64,000 bases of DNA from Erinaceus europaeus (taxonomy: Eukaryota > Chordata > Mammalia > Eulipotyphla > Erinaceidae): assembly GCF_950295315.1 (NCBI RefSeq), contig NC_080168.1, forward strand, positions 65,123,838-65,187,837. Reading direction: 5' to 3'. The position numbers and the translations under genes are program-made. This document shows positions 20,245 to 30,893 of this stretch, piece after piece; within the stretch, counting starts at the first letter, position 1, and each line of letters begins with the position of its first letter. Below the pieces are notes generated by a model. It did not search any database and was not told where the DNA came from. It saw nothing but the letters and a program-made list of their open reading frames with translations.

Positions 20245-21880
20245 AATGTACCCATAGGTGTGACTGCCAGACACACAGCCCCAATACAACAGTACAGTGT
20301 GGTGCATGAACTTTTGGGGGGGGAGAAAGGAGAATCTTCAGCAGGATCTGGTTTGATTAAACACTTTGGGCATGATTTTTTCCAAAGAAGAGTATTATCT
20401 CTGCACCCCAATCGTTTGCTGCATCATCATGCTAGAATGATCACCCTCCTTCCTCCCCTTCATCCCACCTCATGCTTAAGTTCAGATTTTGTCTCAGTAG
20501 TGAAAATAGCAGTGTATTTTCTTCTTTCCCAGTAACTTGATCTTAAGCATGCACACACCAGACAAAATAAGTGGAATTGAGCTTCCAAAACTTTATTAAA
20601 CTTCATTACAACCTTTCAACACAGCCCTCATAGAAAATACTTCCTTCCTGTATCCTCCTAATTCCACTGAATAGCTGTGGGGAAGTGGGACACAGCTATT
20701 AACATCAGCTACAAGAAAAAAAAAGGGTCATCATTTGATTCTTTCTATTCCAGTGTTGTAAAAATTGAGAAATATTGCTTTCACATGGCAGAAACAAGCC
20801 AATATTGGAAAAGTCTTTAAGTTGTTATGATGCATTTGGTTTTTATGTAACTCTTGGAGTTCTGTCTCTATTAACTTCTCACATTTTGTCATGTTCCTGG
20901 TAAAGACAGGTCATTATTTAGAGACTAGTATGGATCGACTGACAACGTGCAACAAAAGAAGTTGACACTGTGCTGATTTTTGTGGGCAGGGGCTGTAGGT
21001 AGGTGTGACTTACTCTATGCAGGAAGATGTCAGTACCAGAAAGTCATTAGTGTATCTGGCAATGTTGATTTCAAGGCCCCTGTTGATGAATGTTTAGCTA
21101 CTTTTAAGGGATTATGATTGGCTAATTTTGAGATAAGCATGGATTAGAAAACCCCCTTGAGACTTTTCTACCTACTTACTTTCCATTCTGAATAGAGAGA
21201 CATGTAAGATCCAGTTACTCCACCCAGAAATTTGTGTTTTGAAATCTCTCTCTCTTTTTTTTTTAAGAAGAGAGGCAGATAGTGGATAGATGGAGTGCTT
21301 ATTACAATAATATGAGTCAGTCATTTTTGGTCCTTCTTTGTAGATTCACATTCCCCACCCAACTCCTATTCTCAAGAGACTGTTCAAGATCATTCATAGG
21401 AAAAACAAGGCCCTGACTGTTGAGTTTGGCTAATTCTGCTGCTTTGCTTAGGAGGTGCGACAATTTTATTTCTAAAATGAAAGAGACAGACTTTGTAAGC
21501 CAGAACACACAAGGGAAATCCACTTTCGTTGAAAAACCTGGCATCTCTTTTAACCTGGCACTTAAGGCAGTTCTACAAAATGTCTACTTTTCATTTCCAC
21601 ACAGAGAGAATTTTAAAGCAAATTCAAAGGCATAATTGCAAACACTGGACTTGGGATCATCAAAAAATGAAGAGTACGCACCCAACTTGCCCACTGTAGG
21701 GATGTCCTTGGCAATTTCCTCTGCTTACCTGATAATCTGTCTGCATCAACTCTGCTACAGAGATGCTGCATATTGCTGAGACAAACCCATTACAAACTAT
21801 GGGTCTTTACCTCTGTGTCACAACTAAGACAAACTTCTTGACTCCTCTGATATCACTTCCTAGAACATCCAACTCCTTTT
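20245..21880. other. No gene recognised; unique DNA
   Basis: No repeat of the kinds seen elsewhere and no convincing exon was recognised on either strand. Confidence 0.5.
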
Positions 21881-21884
21881 GAGA

Positions 21885-22145
21885 CGAGGTGGCAGTGCAT
21901 ACAGTAGAGAGGGCACTGTCCTATGTTTGAGCATTCAAGTTAAAGTCCATCATCCCCACTAGCAGTGGGGGGGGGGGCAGGGGAGGATTCAGGATCCGTG
22001 GAAAAGTGCTGCAGATCTTTCTGTCTCCCTCTCACTATCTTTCTGTCTCTCATGCTCTATTAAAAGAAATAAATGACTTCTGGGAACAGTGGAATCATTG
22101 TGCAGACATCAAGTCCCAGAAATAACGCTGGTGGCAAACAAAAGT
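21885..22145 (+). repeat. Old SINE, plus strand
   Basis: A worn head with GCAGTGCATACAGTAGAGAG, a TCTGTCTCCCTCTC pyrimidine body and a 3' part GGGAACAGTGGAATCATTGT resembling the family A tail block, ending GGTGGCAAACAA. Confidence 0.6.
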
Positions 22146-22149
22146 CAGA

Positions 22150-22817
22150 CCACTTTCAGCCTTCTGTTGAGCACTGTTGTTGAGATTTTCATAAAATTGA
22201 CTGGCAGATTAATATGATGTATTCAAAAAGAGATAATTTGATAATAATCTTCATTTTTAAAGAACATCAAAGATTTTTAACATTCTTAATGTACTAGAGC
22301 ATAGGAAATTCCTAAAAATACCACTAACATTTATATCTCTGAACTCTGAAAATATTGGAAGTATTTAATAAAGTAATAACTGTATTTCTGTTATTCGATC
22401 TGAAAAGCAAATTATTTCAAGCATGTTATGCAAAATAACAGATTTTTTGTTAATAACTATACAACATAAGATATCAGTAGCACAACACCTAGTACTTACA
22501 ATATTTCAGGGCTGTGACCAAGGCCAAAATATCAGAAATGCAAAATCAAGATCAGCTGGCAGGCATTTCCACTGGGAGACTATGTTGAATAACTGAAGCA
22601 ATAATTATTAGCATCCTTTTGCAGGGGTATTAAAATTCCACCCAGACTCAGATTTCAAATTGTTTCTTACTAGAACCGTGCTCTCCAGAGACACTTGATC
22701 ACAACCATGTCCAAGTGACACCAACACAGCTAATGAAAAGCAAGCCTTTTTCAGCACCAAGGTACTGGTTTGATGGCCTTTCCTTAAGTGAATTGACAAA
22801 GCTGGCTTGCTGTGAGG
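22150..22817. other. No gene recognised; AT-rich unique DNA
   Basis: No repeat or coding signal was recognised. Confidence 0.5.
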
Positions 22818-22831
22818 CCAACAACTATTTT

Positions 22832-23182
22832 TTTTTTTTTTTCCTCCTCCAGGGTTATTGCTGGGCTCGGTGCCTGCACCATGAATCCACCGCTCCTGGA
22901 GGCCATTTTTTCCCCCTTTTGTTGCCCTTGTTGTAGCTACGTTGTGGTTATTATTATTGCCCTTGTTGATGCAATTCGTTGTTGGATAGGACAGAGAGAA
23001 ATGGAGAGAGGAGGGGAAGACAGAGAAGGGGAGAGAAAGATAGACACCTGCAGACCTGCTTCACCGCCTGTGAAGAGACTCCCCTGCAGGTGGGGAGCCG
23101 GGGGCTCGAACCGGGATCCTTACGCCGGTCCCTGCGCTTTGCGCCACATGCGCTTAACCCACTGCGCCACCGCCCGACCCCC
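22832..23182 (-). repeat. SINE family A, complete and little diverged
   Basis: This is a full unit with an almost consensus tRNA-like head (GGGGCTCGAACCGGGATCC to CCACCGCCCGACCC). It is flanked by 14 bp CCAACAACTATTTT at 22818-22831 and 23183-23196. It is one of the youngest-looking copies here. Confidence 0.95.
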
Positions 23183-23196
23183 CCAACAACTATTTT

Positions 23197-25210
23197 GTGT
23201 AGACACAGCCTAAGAGAAAAATAGCTACACTTATTTCTTTTGGCATGTATCAAGCAAATAGGTTCCTGTAGTCAAGTTATTCTCCAGAACTAGAACAGCT
23301 ACTAAATCTAACCTGAAGACTCTTCTCTGGATGCCAGTTATCCCTGAGAGTTTGAATCTTGTTTTAATCCACCCACAGTCTACAGCAGTTCCCTACCATT
23401 TATAATTCCCTCCTGTTTTGGGCTGTCTGTGGATAGAATTTGGAATGTGGTGTTCTCTGAATCATTAGAGTCAAAGAAAGGAAGGAAGGAAGGAGAACTA
23501 TGTCAAGAAGTTGAACCTGTGTTCTCTGAATGGCTTCACCAGCAGCCCTTTCAGTTGCACTCGCCCTTCTTTGACTATACTCCCGGCAAAAGTTGCTCAT
23601 CTCCCAGAATGATTCATTAGCCCATTAGCTTAAAGAAGAAGCCAACTTTTGGTTTGAATCAGGAGCTGTTGTAACAGGATAACCCTTCTTTTTGTCATGA
23701 TGTTCCTTGAGAAAGGAATGGCAAAGCTTAGAGTAGGCAAAACTTAACTCTGCTGGCTGCAGATTGTCTGACTTCCACAAGCGGAAGTGAAAAGATAAGT
23801 TCTGAGCAGTAAGAGTTGCATCCATACAGCTCTCTGTCCATTCTGGACACTCTGTGGAACTCCCCTATCACCACAACAATCCCCTGGAATCTTCTGTGTA
23901 CATGACGACTCTACTTCCCAGCAATGCTCTTTATCCTTACCTTAGGAAAGAACTCCATATGTGAGCCTCCCAGTTATTTCAGTGGGAGGGCCAAGTGGTT
24001 TGGATAAAGCAAGATCTTAGTTGCCTTAAACTGAAATTGAACCTGAATCCTATTTGAGTTTCAAAAAGTTGAGTTAACTTTTCCCCTTTTATTTTAATTT
24101 TTGTGCATCTTTGCACTTCCTGGTTTTGGTTGGGAGTAAAAACCCAAATACCACAAGACAAGCAAGCAATCCTTGTTGTATTTCCAGCCGTTCAAAGTCA
24201 AAGAGCACTAGAAGTCTCATGAAGAAAACAGTTCCCACCTAATTTCTAGCCCCAGAAGGTTCAGATAAGTTTGAATAAACTTTGGATAACATTGCATCAA
24301 TTGCTTGGAGAATATCTGAGATGACTGTGATTAGAAGCCTTTCGGATGATCCAGAGACAGACAGAAGAAAGACAACAGCATTGTATATACATTGCAGCTT
24401 GGACTAAGGACCCTATCCTGATCAAACAAAACTAAAAACAGCATTTATAAATCTTGAGTGAAAAGTTTGAACCCCACCTTCTGTCTTCTCAAGTGTTGCC
24501 CTTTAACAAAAGACTGCACATTTTCTACTATTATCTCTGAACTATTTAAAATGATACCATCAAAAGCCATTTAAAAATAACTTCACTTGTTCCCACATCA
24601 AGGGCCTGTGGGAATAAATCTCAGTGGTATAACTGTAAAATTGCCCAACATAACCTTGTCACTGTCCAGTGCTTCCTTCAGTGTGATGCCATTCAGTTCA
24701 ACCATCAGACACTAAGCAAGTACTTATGGAGGGCTAACTGTGTTTGTAGTGGGGGAACTGGTGATGAACAAGGCATGTGATTCCTCTCTAAAACTCATAA
24801 TTGGTGAGGGTGGTTGGGAAGCAGGGGAGGGGGGAGAGGCAAGTGATCATAGAATGTACTAAGAGCTGTGATCTGGATAAGCAGGGGGACTTGGAGACCT
24901 TGGGAGGAGTGTCCCAATCTGGCCTAGGTGCCCAGGGAAGATCTCTCCATGAGCAGAAGGACACCAGGTAGGTGGGGTGAACAGAACAAAGTATCCTTTT
25001 CCTGGACCAAAGTATTCTCCTCAGTCTCTGACTTTCCCAGGGGTAACTTGTCAGAATTAAGAGAAGCCACACAGGAATGTTTTGTTTTGAGTAACTGACT
25101 CCACTTCACCAAGCTTCTGCACAAGACTGGGGATGACTTTTCTGTCTCCTGGGACCTGGGAATCAGTGGGCCTGCCCTGTTCTCTTGCATCTGGGGTGCT
25201 TGAAGTGGTC
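23197..25210. other. No gene recognised; unique DNA
   Basis: This is the longest low-repeat stretch in the left half, with a short (GGAA)n run near 23475. Short open frames show no domain. Confidence 0.5.
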
Positions 25211-25214
25211 TCTT

Positions 25215-25450
25215 TCTTCTTTTTGGCTCCCAGACTCAGACTTTGCCTCTGAGCTGGAGCTTCAATCCTAAGCAGTTCTACCACTCCTCTAGAATAGAGA
25301 GTGAGAGAGACACCGAGAAGGAGATACCCCAGCACTACTCCATCATTGCTGAAACCACCTTCCCTTTGCATGGTGCTCCCATGTGGTGGCCAGGCCACTA
25401 GCTGAGGTCCTCACACGTGAAGTGTCTCAGGTGAGCCATCTCACAGCCCC
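25215..25450 (-). repeat. SINE family E copy
   Basis: The blocks are AGAGAGTGAGAGAGACACC, then CAGCACTACTCCATCATTGC, CATGGTGCTCCCATGTGG and a worn tRNA-like head ending ATCTCACAGCCCC. Confidence 0.65.
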
Positions 25451-25459
25451 TGTCCTTTC

Positions 25460-26935
25460 TGTTTCTCTGTAGCATTTGCTTCTGGGGACTGGCCATTTCC
25501 CCCCATAGTCCCCTGAGCCTCCTCAGTGGTCACCTCAGTTTAGAAGTAAGCAAACAGGCTCAGACAGGTTTAATGGGAAGCCCTTAGCCCCTACATCTGA
25601 TCAGTGACAATGTTTACTTTCGACCAGAGGCCCCATGAGTGAGTGTGGCTTCTGCCTTCTCCCCAACCATTGTCTCCCGGATCTGAGCAGCTGCCTCTGT
25701 GGTGTGGTGTCTGTACAGCTAGCCTAGTCCTTAGAACACACACTCCCACTGAAAGGCCCATTCTCAGGCTGTCTCCATACATTTTCTCAGTCTACCAAAG
25801 AAGTAAAAACAAGATAAAGAAAATCTTCATAATCTTTACTAACAGCCAGGAGGGACTGAGAACTCAGCTTGCCTGCTCTCTTATCCAGCCCATAGAGTAC
25901 TTCTTTCTCTGAAGATAAATGCATATCTGTTTAAAGATATTCTATATAAGCTAGTTTGGGTATTAAAAATATGCAAAGCAAATAATCCAACAGTCAGTAT
26001 TCTTGCCAAAAAAAAGAAGAAGAAAAAAAAAAGGCTTCACCCTGAATACAGAGAGCTCGTATGTTGGCCACCAGCACAGATCTGAAATTTAAGTCTGGAT
26101 TCATTGCATGAATTTGCAGTTTTCACTTTGGATTTCGCAGCCCATTTGTGGAAAAGGAGAGTGTTTTTCATCAATAGCACCCAGGTCCTGCCATTTTCTT
26201 CTCGTGCTGGATGGGTACTTTGTCCCAGACAAAACATTTTAATTCTCTAAGATTTTGTGGCCAAGAAGTTGTCACAATAGGAAAAATGCTAATAAACAAG
26301 TGGCAAGCCAGATAGAGTTGTCACCTTCTTTCAGTAGCAGTAACACTACCTGGAGTTGTCAGATGAACACTCCAATGAAAGGACTTATTCACACTTGCTA
26401 TGGAGAACTTTTCAGCAAAGACACACTGGAGCTGTCCATTTGCCAGCAGCTGCCGCTTCAGATTTCTCCCAGGGAGGATGACCACAGATGCCACTCCCCA
26501 GCTGAAATTAAAGTCCTCATGGATGGCTGGTGTTTGAGGTTGAGCCATATACAAATAGAACGGGGGCCAGCCCTACCCACGATGACTCAAGGAGAAGTGG
26601 CCCACGACTTCATCTCGTCCACAGTGGCCGTTCTTGGTTTTGTGGCGTCCCAAGCATGGTGTTTTGTGGAGAGAGGGGAGATGGTGAAAGAGTTAGGGGG
26701 AGCTTGCTCTTCTCTACATAAGTCGCAGTTCTCCGTATCCTTTTCTCATAACCACAGTGGGCTGCTTGGCCTGAACTTAAGACATTAATTTCCTCCAGGG
26801 CAAGGGACTTTTGGAGATGGTAGGCATCTATTAGGGGTTGATTTGTGAATTCTTATATTGAAGGTTTTAGTCCCTGTGCTTCTAAAGAGCAACTGACTTG
26901 GAGAAAGTATGTTTTACAGAGGCTGTTGAGTTAAT
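25460..26935. other. Unique DNA with one 177-codon open frame
   Basis: The plus-strand frame 26255-26788 is the longest open frame outside repeats here. It starts MWPRSCHNRKNANK, has no recognised domain, no visible splice or promoter context and no signal peptide. I do not call it a gene. A fragment near 25535-25590 is weakly MIR-like. Confidence 0.35.
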
Positions 26936-26939
26936 ATGA

Positions 26940-27165
26940 GGTCAGCTAGATGGGCTCTAACCCAGTATGGCTTGGATCCTGAAAATGAGAGATGTTTTAG
27001 GCCTGGAGATGATCCAGTGTATTAGGCTCTGGGTTTGATCCTGGCACCATGTAGGAGCACCATTGACAGACCTGAGGCAGCTCCATAGATAGTAGGGTGG
27101 TGCTGTGATGGTCTTCTTTCTCTCCCTGTTTCTCTCTAAATATGTAGAATTGAAAATTGGACTAG
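26940..27165 (+). repeat. SINE family E copy
   Basis: GGGTTTGATCCTGGCACCAT then TAGGAGCACCATTG, a TGGTGCTGTGATGG block and a TCTTTCTCTCCC tail follow in family E order. Confidence 0.6.
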
Positions 27166-27169
27166 AAAG

Positions 27170-27400
27170 GCCACTTTGTGGTATTGCATATGGGTAAAAT
27201 ACTGGTTTCATTCCCTGAGATCTCATAAAAACATTAAGTGGGGGAATTTGTGTCTGGGGAGGTGGCTTAGAAGGCACTCATGCCTTCCATGAATAAAGTA
27301 CCCCAGGACCACAAAGAAACAAGAAAGAAAAAAGCAAGTAGAGCAGCATGAAGAGAGTGGTGCTCTGATCTGTGTCACACACACATTCACTATTAAAAAA
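27170..27400 (+). repeat. Worn tRNA-like SINE remnants
   Basis: Two short tRNA-like segments (GGTTTCATTCCCTGAG and a GGAGGTGGCTTAGAAGG block) look like decayed SINE heads. Confidence 0.35.
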
Positions 27401-27404
27401 ATAG

Positions 27405-27620
27405 GGCACCAAAGTAAAAACCCTGGGGTAAGGGTGGATATTCAACTTCCCGGGGTGGCAGGGGGTGGGTGGGATGGGATACAGTCTTTTGGTGGTGGGA
27501 ATGGTGTTTATGTACTCTCCTATTAGTTTGTAGTCATATAAATTACTATTTAATTAATATGAGACAGGAAAAATTGTATGTCTCAAACTTTTTAAAGCAC
27601 AGACTGAGTCATTTAAAAAA
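27405..27620 (+). mobile_element. Internal L1 3'UTR fragment with G-rich tract
   Basis: It is collinear with the reverse complement of about 8760-9000. The G-rich GGGGGTGGGTGGGATGGG tract is followed by CAGTCTTTTGGTGGTGGGAA and TTAATTAATATGAGA. Confidence 0.8.
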
Positions 27621-27639
27621 AATAGGGATGGAAATTTGA

Positions 27640-28440
27640 ACACGTTGCATGTAACAAAGGTGATAGGAAGATAGGGAGAAATGACCACCATAAACTGGTG
27701 AAAGAGGGATGAGGCAGTCTAGTTTCCAGAATTGGGGAGGAAGTCTGCTTCTGCTGTGTGTGGGGAGGTGGGAGGGGGTGCCTAGTGTACTTCCCTTCTC
27801 AATGGCAGGAGGTATCTATCCTTAGCTGCACAGTAAGTATGAGTTGTGTGCTCCCCAGCTCCAGGCACATCATCTCTTCCCAATGCACAAACCCCAGTTA
27901 GGAATACAGTTAGCATACCTCCTTACAGAGGAAGGCTTGGAGGCTCAGAAGAGTCAGCCCCCAAGGGAACCACTGGGAGTGGTAGACAAAAAAGCTGTTG
28001 CCCTGGGATATCTCTGGGCTGCTTCCAAGGATATCCACTATGTCATGAGACCAGCCAGGGAAAAGGGCTGATTATGGACTATGCAGAAATACCTTTCTAT
28101 AGTAAGTCATTTGCTTGAAAAGGAACTTGGGGTTAAGTTCTGAAGACAGGATTAAGGAGATACTCAGCCCCGGGGCCCCAGGCACAGTCCTTAGTACCAT
28201 CTTATGCCAGAGCTGTGTGTGGTACTCTGGACCCTTTGTCTCATTCCCTGTCTCTTTATTTACTTTACAAAAATAAAGACAGTCTGTTCTGAACATAGTC
28301 CCTAGCAGCCAGTTCCTCTGAATTGGCACGTGGGCCTGTGGTGTGTAGTCCCCAGGGTTATCTCCTGGTTCAGACTTAATGGAACAGGTGTACTTAAGAC
28401 AACAGGGGTTGGGGAGGGGCGTGAAAGTTCTGTACTTTTA
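27640..28440. other. No gene recognised; unique DNA
   Basis: Nothing recognisable was seen on either strand. Confidence 0.45.
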
Positions 28441-28449
28441 AGTTTTCGT

Positions 28450-28726
28450 TCGCCCATTTTTTCCCACACCAGGATTGTTGCTAGCACTATGAATCCACCA
28501 CTCCCAGTGGCCAGCTTTTCAATTTTTTTTTCCGTTTTATTTGACATGATAGAGAAAAGTTGAGAGGGGAAGGGAAGATAGTGAGGTAGAGAGAAAGAAT
28601 GACACCTACAGACCTGCTTCACTGTTCATGGAGTGTCCTCCCTGAAGGTGGGGAGGGGGCATCAAATTGCAGTCCTTGTACATGGTGCTATATGTGCTTA
28701 ACAGGGTGCATCACTGTCTGGCCCCT
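28450..28726 (-). repeat. Old SINE family A-like copy
   Basis: The family A blocks are in order but strongly changed (GGATTGTTGCTAGCACTATG to CATCACTGTCTGGCCCC). It directly precedes a younger A copy. Confidence 0.7.
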
Positions 28727-28740
28727 TTGCCCAGTCTTTT

Positions 28741-29075
28741 TTCCCTCCAGAGTTATTGCTGAGCTCGGTGCCTGCACCATGAATCCACTGCTCCTGGAGG
28801 CCATTTATTCCCCCTTTTTGTTGCCCTTGTTGTAGCCTTGTTGTGGTTATTATTATTGCCATTGTTGATGTTGTTCGTTGTTGGATAGGACAGAGAGAAA
28901 TGGAGATAGGAGGGGAAAACAGAGGGGGAGAGAAACATAAAACACCTGCAGACCTGCTTCACTGCCTGTGAAGCGACTCCCGTACAGGTGGGGAGCCGGG
29001 GACTCGAACCGGGATCCTTACACTGGTCCCTTTGTGCCACATGCGCTTAACCCACTGCGCCACCGCCTGCCCCCC
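28741..29075 (-). repeat. SINE family A with target duplication
   Basis: This is a complete unit between GCCCAGTCTTTT at 28729-28740 and 29076-29087. Confidence 0.93.
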
Positions 29076-29099
29076 GCCCAGTCTTTTAAAATACAATAC

Positions 29100-29270
29100 C
29101 CACCAGAGGCTGGGCTAGGTCAACAGGAAGAGGGAGATTCTTACTGCACCCAAGGCCCTGAGTCTCACCCTGGTACCACATGGGGCTTCCCTGTCCCCAG
29201 GGATGATGGAGCAGTGTTGTGGTATGTCTACCCTCTCCTAAGTCTTTCTCCCTCTCCATACCCAGTTGGG
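29100..29270 (+). repeat. SINE family E-like copy
   Basis: TGGTACCACATGGGGCTTCC then GATGATGGAGCAGTGTTGTG matches the family E middle section. Confidence 0.45.
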
Positions 29271-29274
29271 CTGG

Positions 29275-29735
29275 GGAGGTTGCTTGACTAGTAGGATGCA
29301 TGTATGAGACCCATTCACTCCTCAGAACTGCATAACAATAAAATAAAATGTTGCATAATTAATACAATTACTAGTGTTCCCCAAAAAATGTTTTTATAGT
29401 ACTTTTTTTCATTGCATTTATTTGCTGATTGATGCTTTCCAATTTCAGATCTGCAATTATATCAAGACCAGTGAATATATTAAATTAATGGGTTTGAATT
29501 TATCTATTTTTATATGCTTGTTCCAACCTTGTTCACATTTTCTTAGTTATCCTTCTGCATTGCATCCTCCAAGAATTACTGCACTTACCTTTCAAATCTA
29601 CACCTTTTTTCTTTGATTGTTATCTGCTGTGGAACTTAGCTTGTCTTTGGAAAAACATGTCTTTTGCCACCAGGGTTACCACTAGAGCTCCATCCTACAT
29701 AGTTCCACTCTTGCCTGTGATCTTATTTGTGTTTT
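29275..29735. other. Unique AT-rich DNA ending in a SINE scrap
   Basis: Nothing was recognised until about 29670-29735, where a short family A-like tail block (CACCAGGGTTACCACTAG) occurs. Confidence 0.4.
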
Positions 29736-29736
29736 T

Positions 29737-30025
29737 ATTTTGTATTGTCACCAGGGTTATCACTAGTGCTCAGTGCCTGCACGATGAATTTACCAGTCCT
29801 ACTATCTTTTATTTTATTTTTCATTCTTTTATTTTTATAGGACAGAGAGAAATTGAGATGGGAGGGACAGTAGAGAGGGAGAGAGAAAGATGACACCTAC
29901 AGACCTGCTTCAGTGTTCCTGTAACTTACCCCCCCCCACCCCACGTCACTAATAGGGACTGGGGGCTTGAACTTACATCCTTGTGCATGGTCATTGTGTG
30001 CTCAATCATGTATGCCATCACTCAC
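29737..30025 (-). repeat. Old SINE family A-like copy
   Basis: CACCAGGGTTATCACTAG, then AGGACAGAGAGAAATTGAG and a worn head ending near 30025. The head end is part of the duplicated segment repeated at 33642. Confidence 0.75.
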
Positions 30026-30225
30026 CTTATAAACGCTAATCTTTTAATCATCTAGTTTACTTCTGAGATTTTGGGTTGACTCAGTATAGCATCTTATTGT
30101 GTCATAAATGTGAGATCTCATATCCTTCTGGAGATGTGTTATTCTTGAGCATTTTTAAACGGATTTATGGACATAGAGTTCTGCACTATATGATGAGTAT
30201 CTATAAAGTATGCAGATCTGGTTTC
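29990..30225. repeat. Direct duplication, left copy
   Basis: About 230 bp, from the SINE head end through TTTTGGGTTGACTCAGTATA to GGTTTC, is repeated at 33642-33880 with roughly 90 percent identity by eye. The left copy ends exactly where the LTR begins. Confidence 0.92.
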
Positions 30226-30893
30226 TGCCGGGCTAGCGTGGGGGTGCCTCTTCCTGGGCATGTACTCTTTGGGTTGGAGAGAACTCGACTGGAGCCAGGC
30301 TGGGCTGCTACTCACTCAGCGATGTGAGAGAGATGAATCAGGAACCAGACACGTGGCAGCGAGGCATTGCAATTCTTTCTGATCAGAGAGCCCAGGCTTT
30401 TAAAGGGCAGACCCAGAAGTGGCAAGTCAGAAATGGAAATGGCTAGGAAAGGGTTGGAGAAAGGCAAAAGGGGGCTGGGAAGGTAGAAACTTCCTTAGCA
30501 ACTGTTGCGAGGGTTTTAACTGGTAGGTTAATACTACTTTGCAGGCAGGGAGGGTCTTGAGGGTAGAAAGAAGATAGATCAAAGGAATGGAATGGGTGGG
30601 GATCTTTCAGGCAAAACAATGATTATGTAGATAGGACATAGTGTCAAGAATGCAGGGTGCTTTGTGAGGCTCCTCACAATTTCCCGACATCTCCCCCTTT
30701 CTTTTTATCTAATGGCCATAGTATCAGGAATGCAGGGTGCTTTGTGAGGTAGGGAGTCTGATAAGAGGGGGAACACCTTTGGGGTTACTCCTGTCCCTCC
30801 TTGCTCAACCTCTCGGTAGAGAGACTGACAGGATAGACGCACTCCTCAGGTCAAGCCCTGCCAAGTCAACCACATCCTCACAATTTCCCAACA
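30226..30893 (-). mobile_element. ERV 3' LTR, class II, with internal polypurine-tract copy
   Basis: On the minus strand it starts TGTTGGGAAATTGTGAGG (plus-strand edge 30893) and ends CCCGGCA (30226). The true polypurine tract (plus-strand CCCCCTTTCTTTTTATC) lies just outside at 30894 onwards. A second copy of LTR edge plus polypurine tract sits inside U3 at about 30672-30717, between 32 bp direct repeats (30638-30669 and 30718-30749, 80 bp apart). I treat 30226-30893 as one LTR because a related solo LTR at 38617 has the same arrangement inside its target duplications. Confidence 0.75.

Noticed and set aside
22832..23182. Regularly repeated SINE units considered as an array (CRISPR-like or satellite)
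   Set aside because: Copies are dispersed, in both orientations, and each has its own target duplication.
22812..23213. 133-codon frame reading FFFFSSSRVIAGLGACTM and similar frames elsewhere
   Set aside because: Translation of SINE family A. The same peptide-like string recurs at 28599, 37536, 52854 and other SINE copies.
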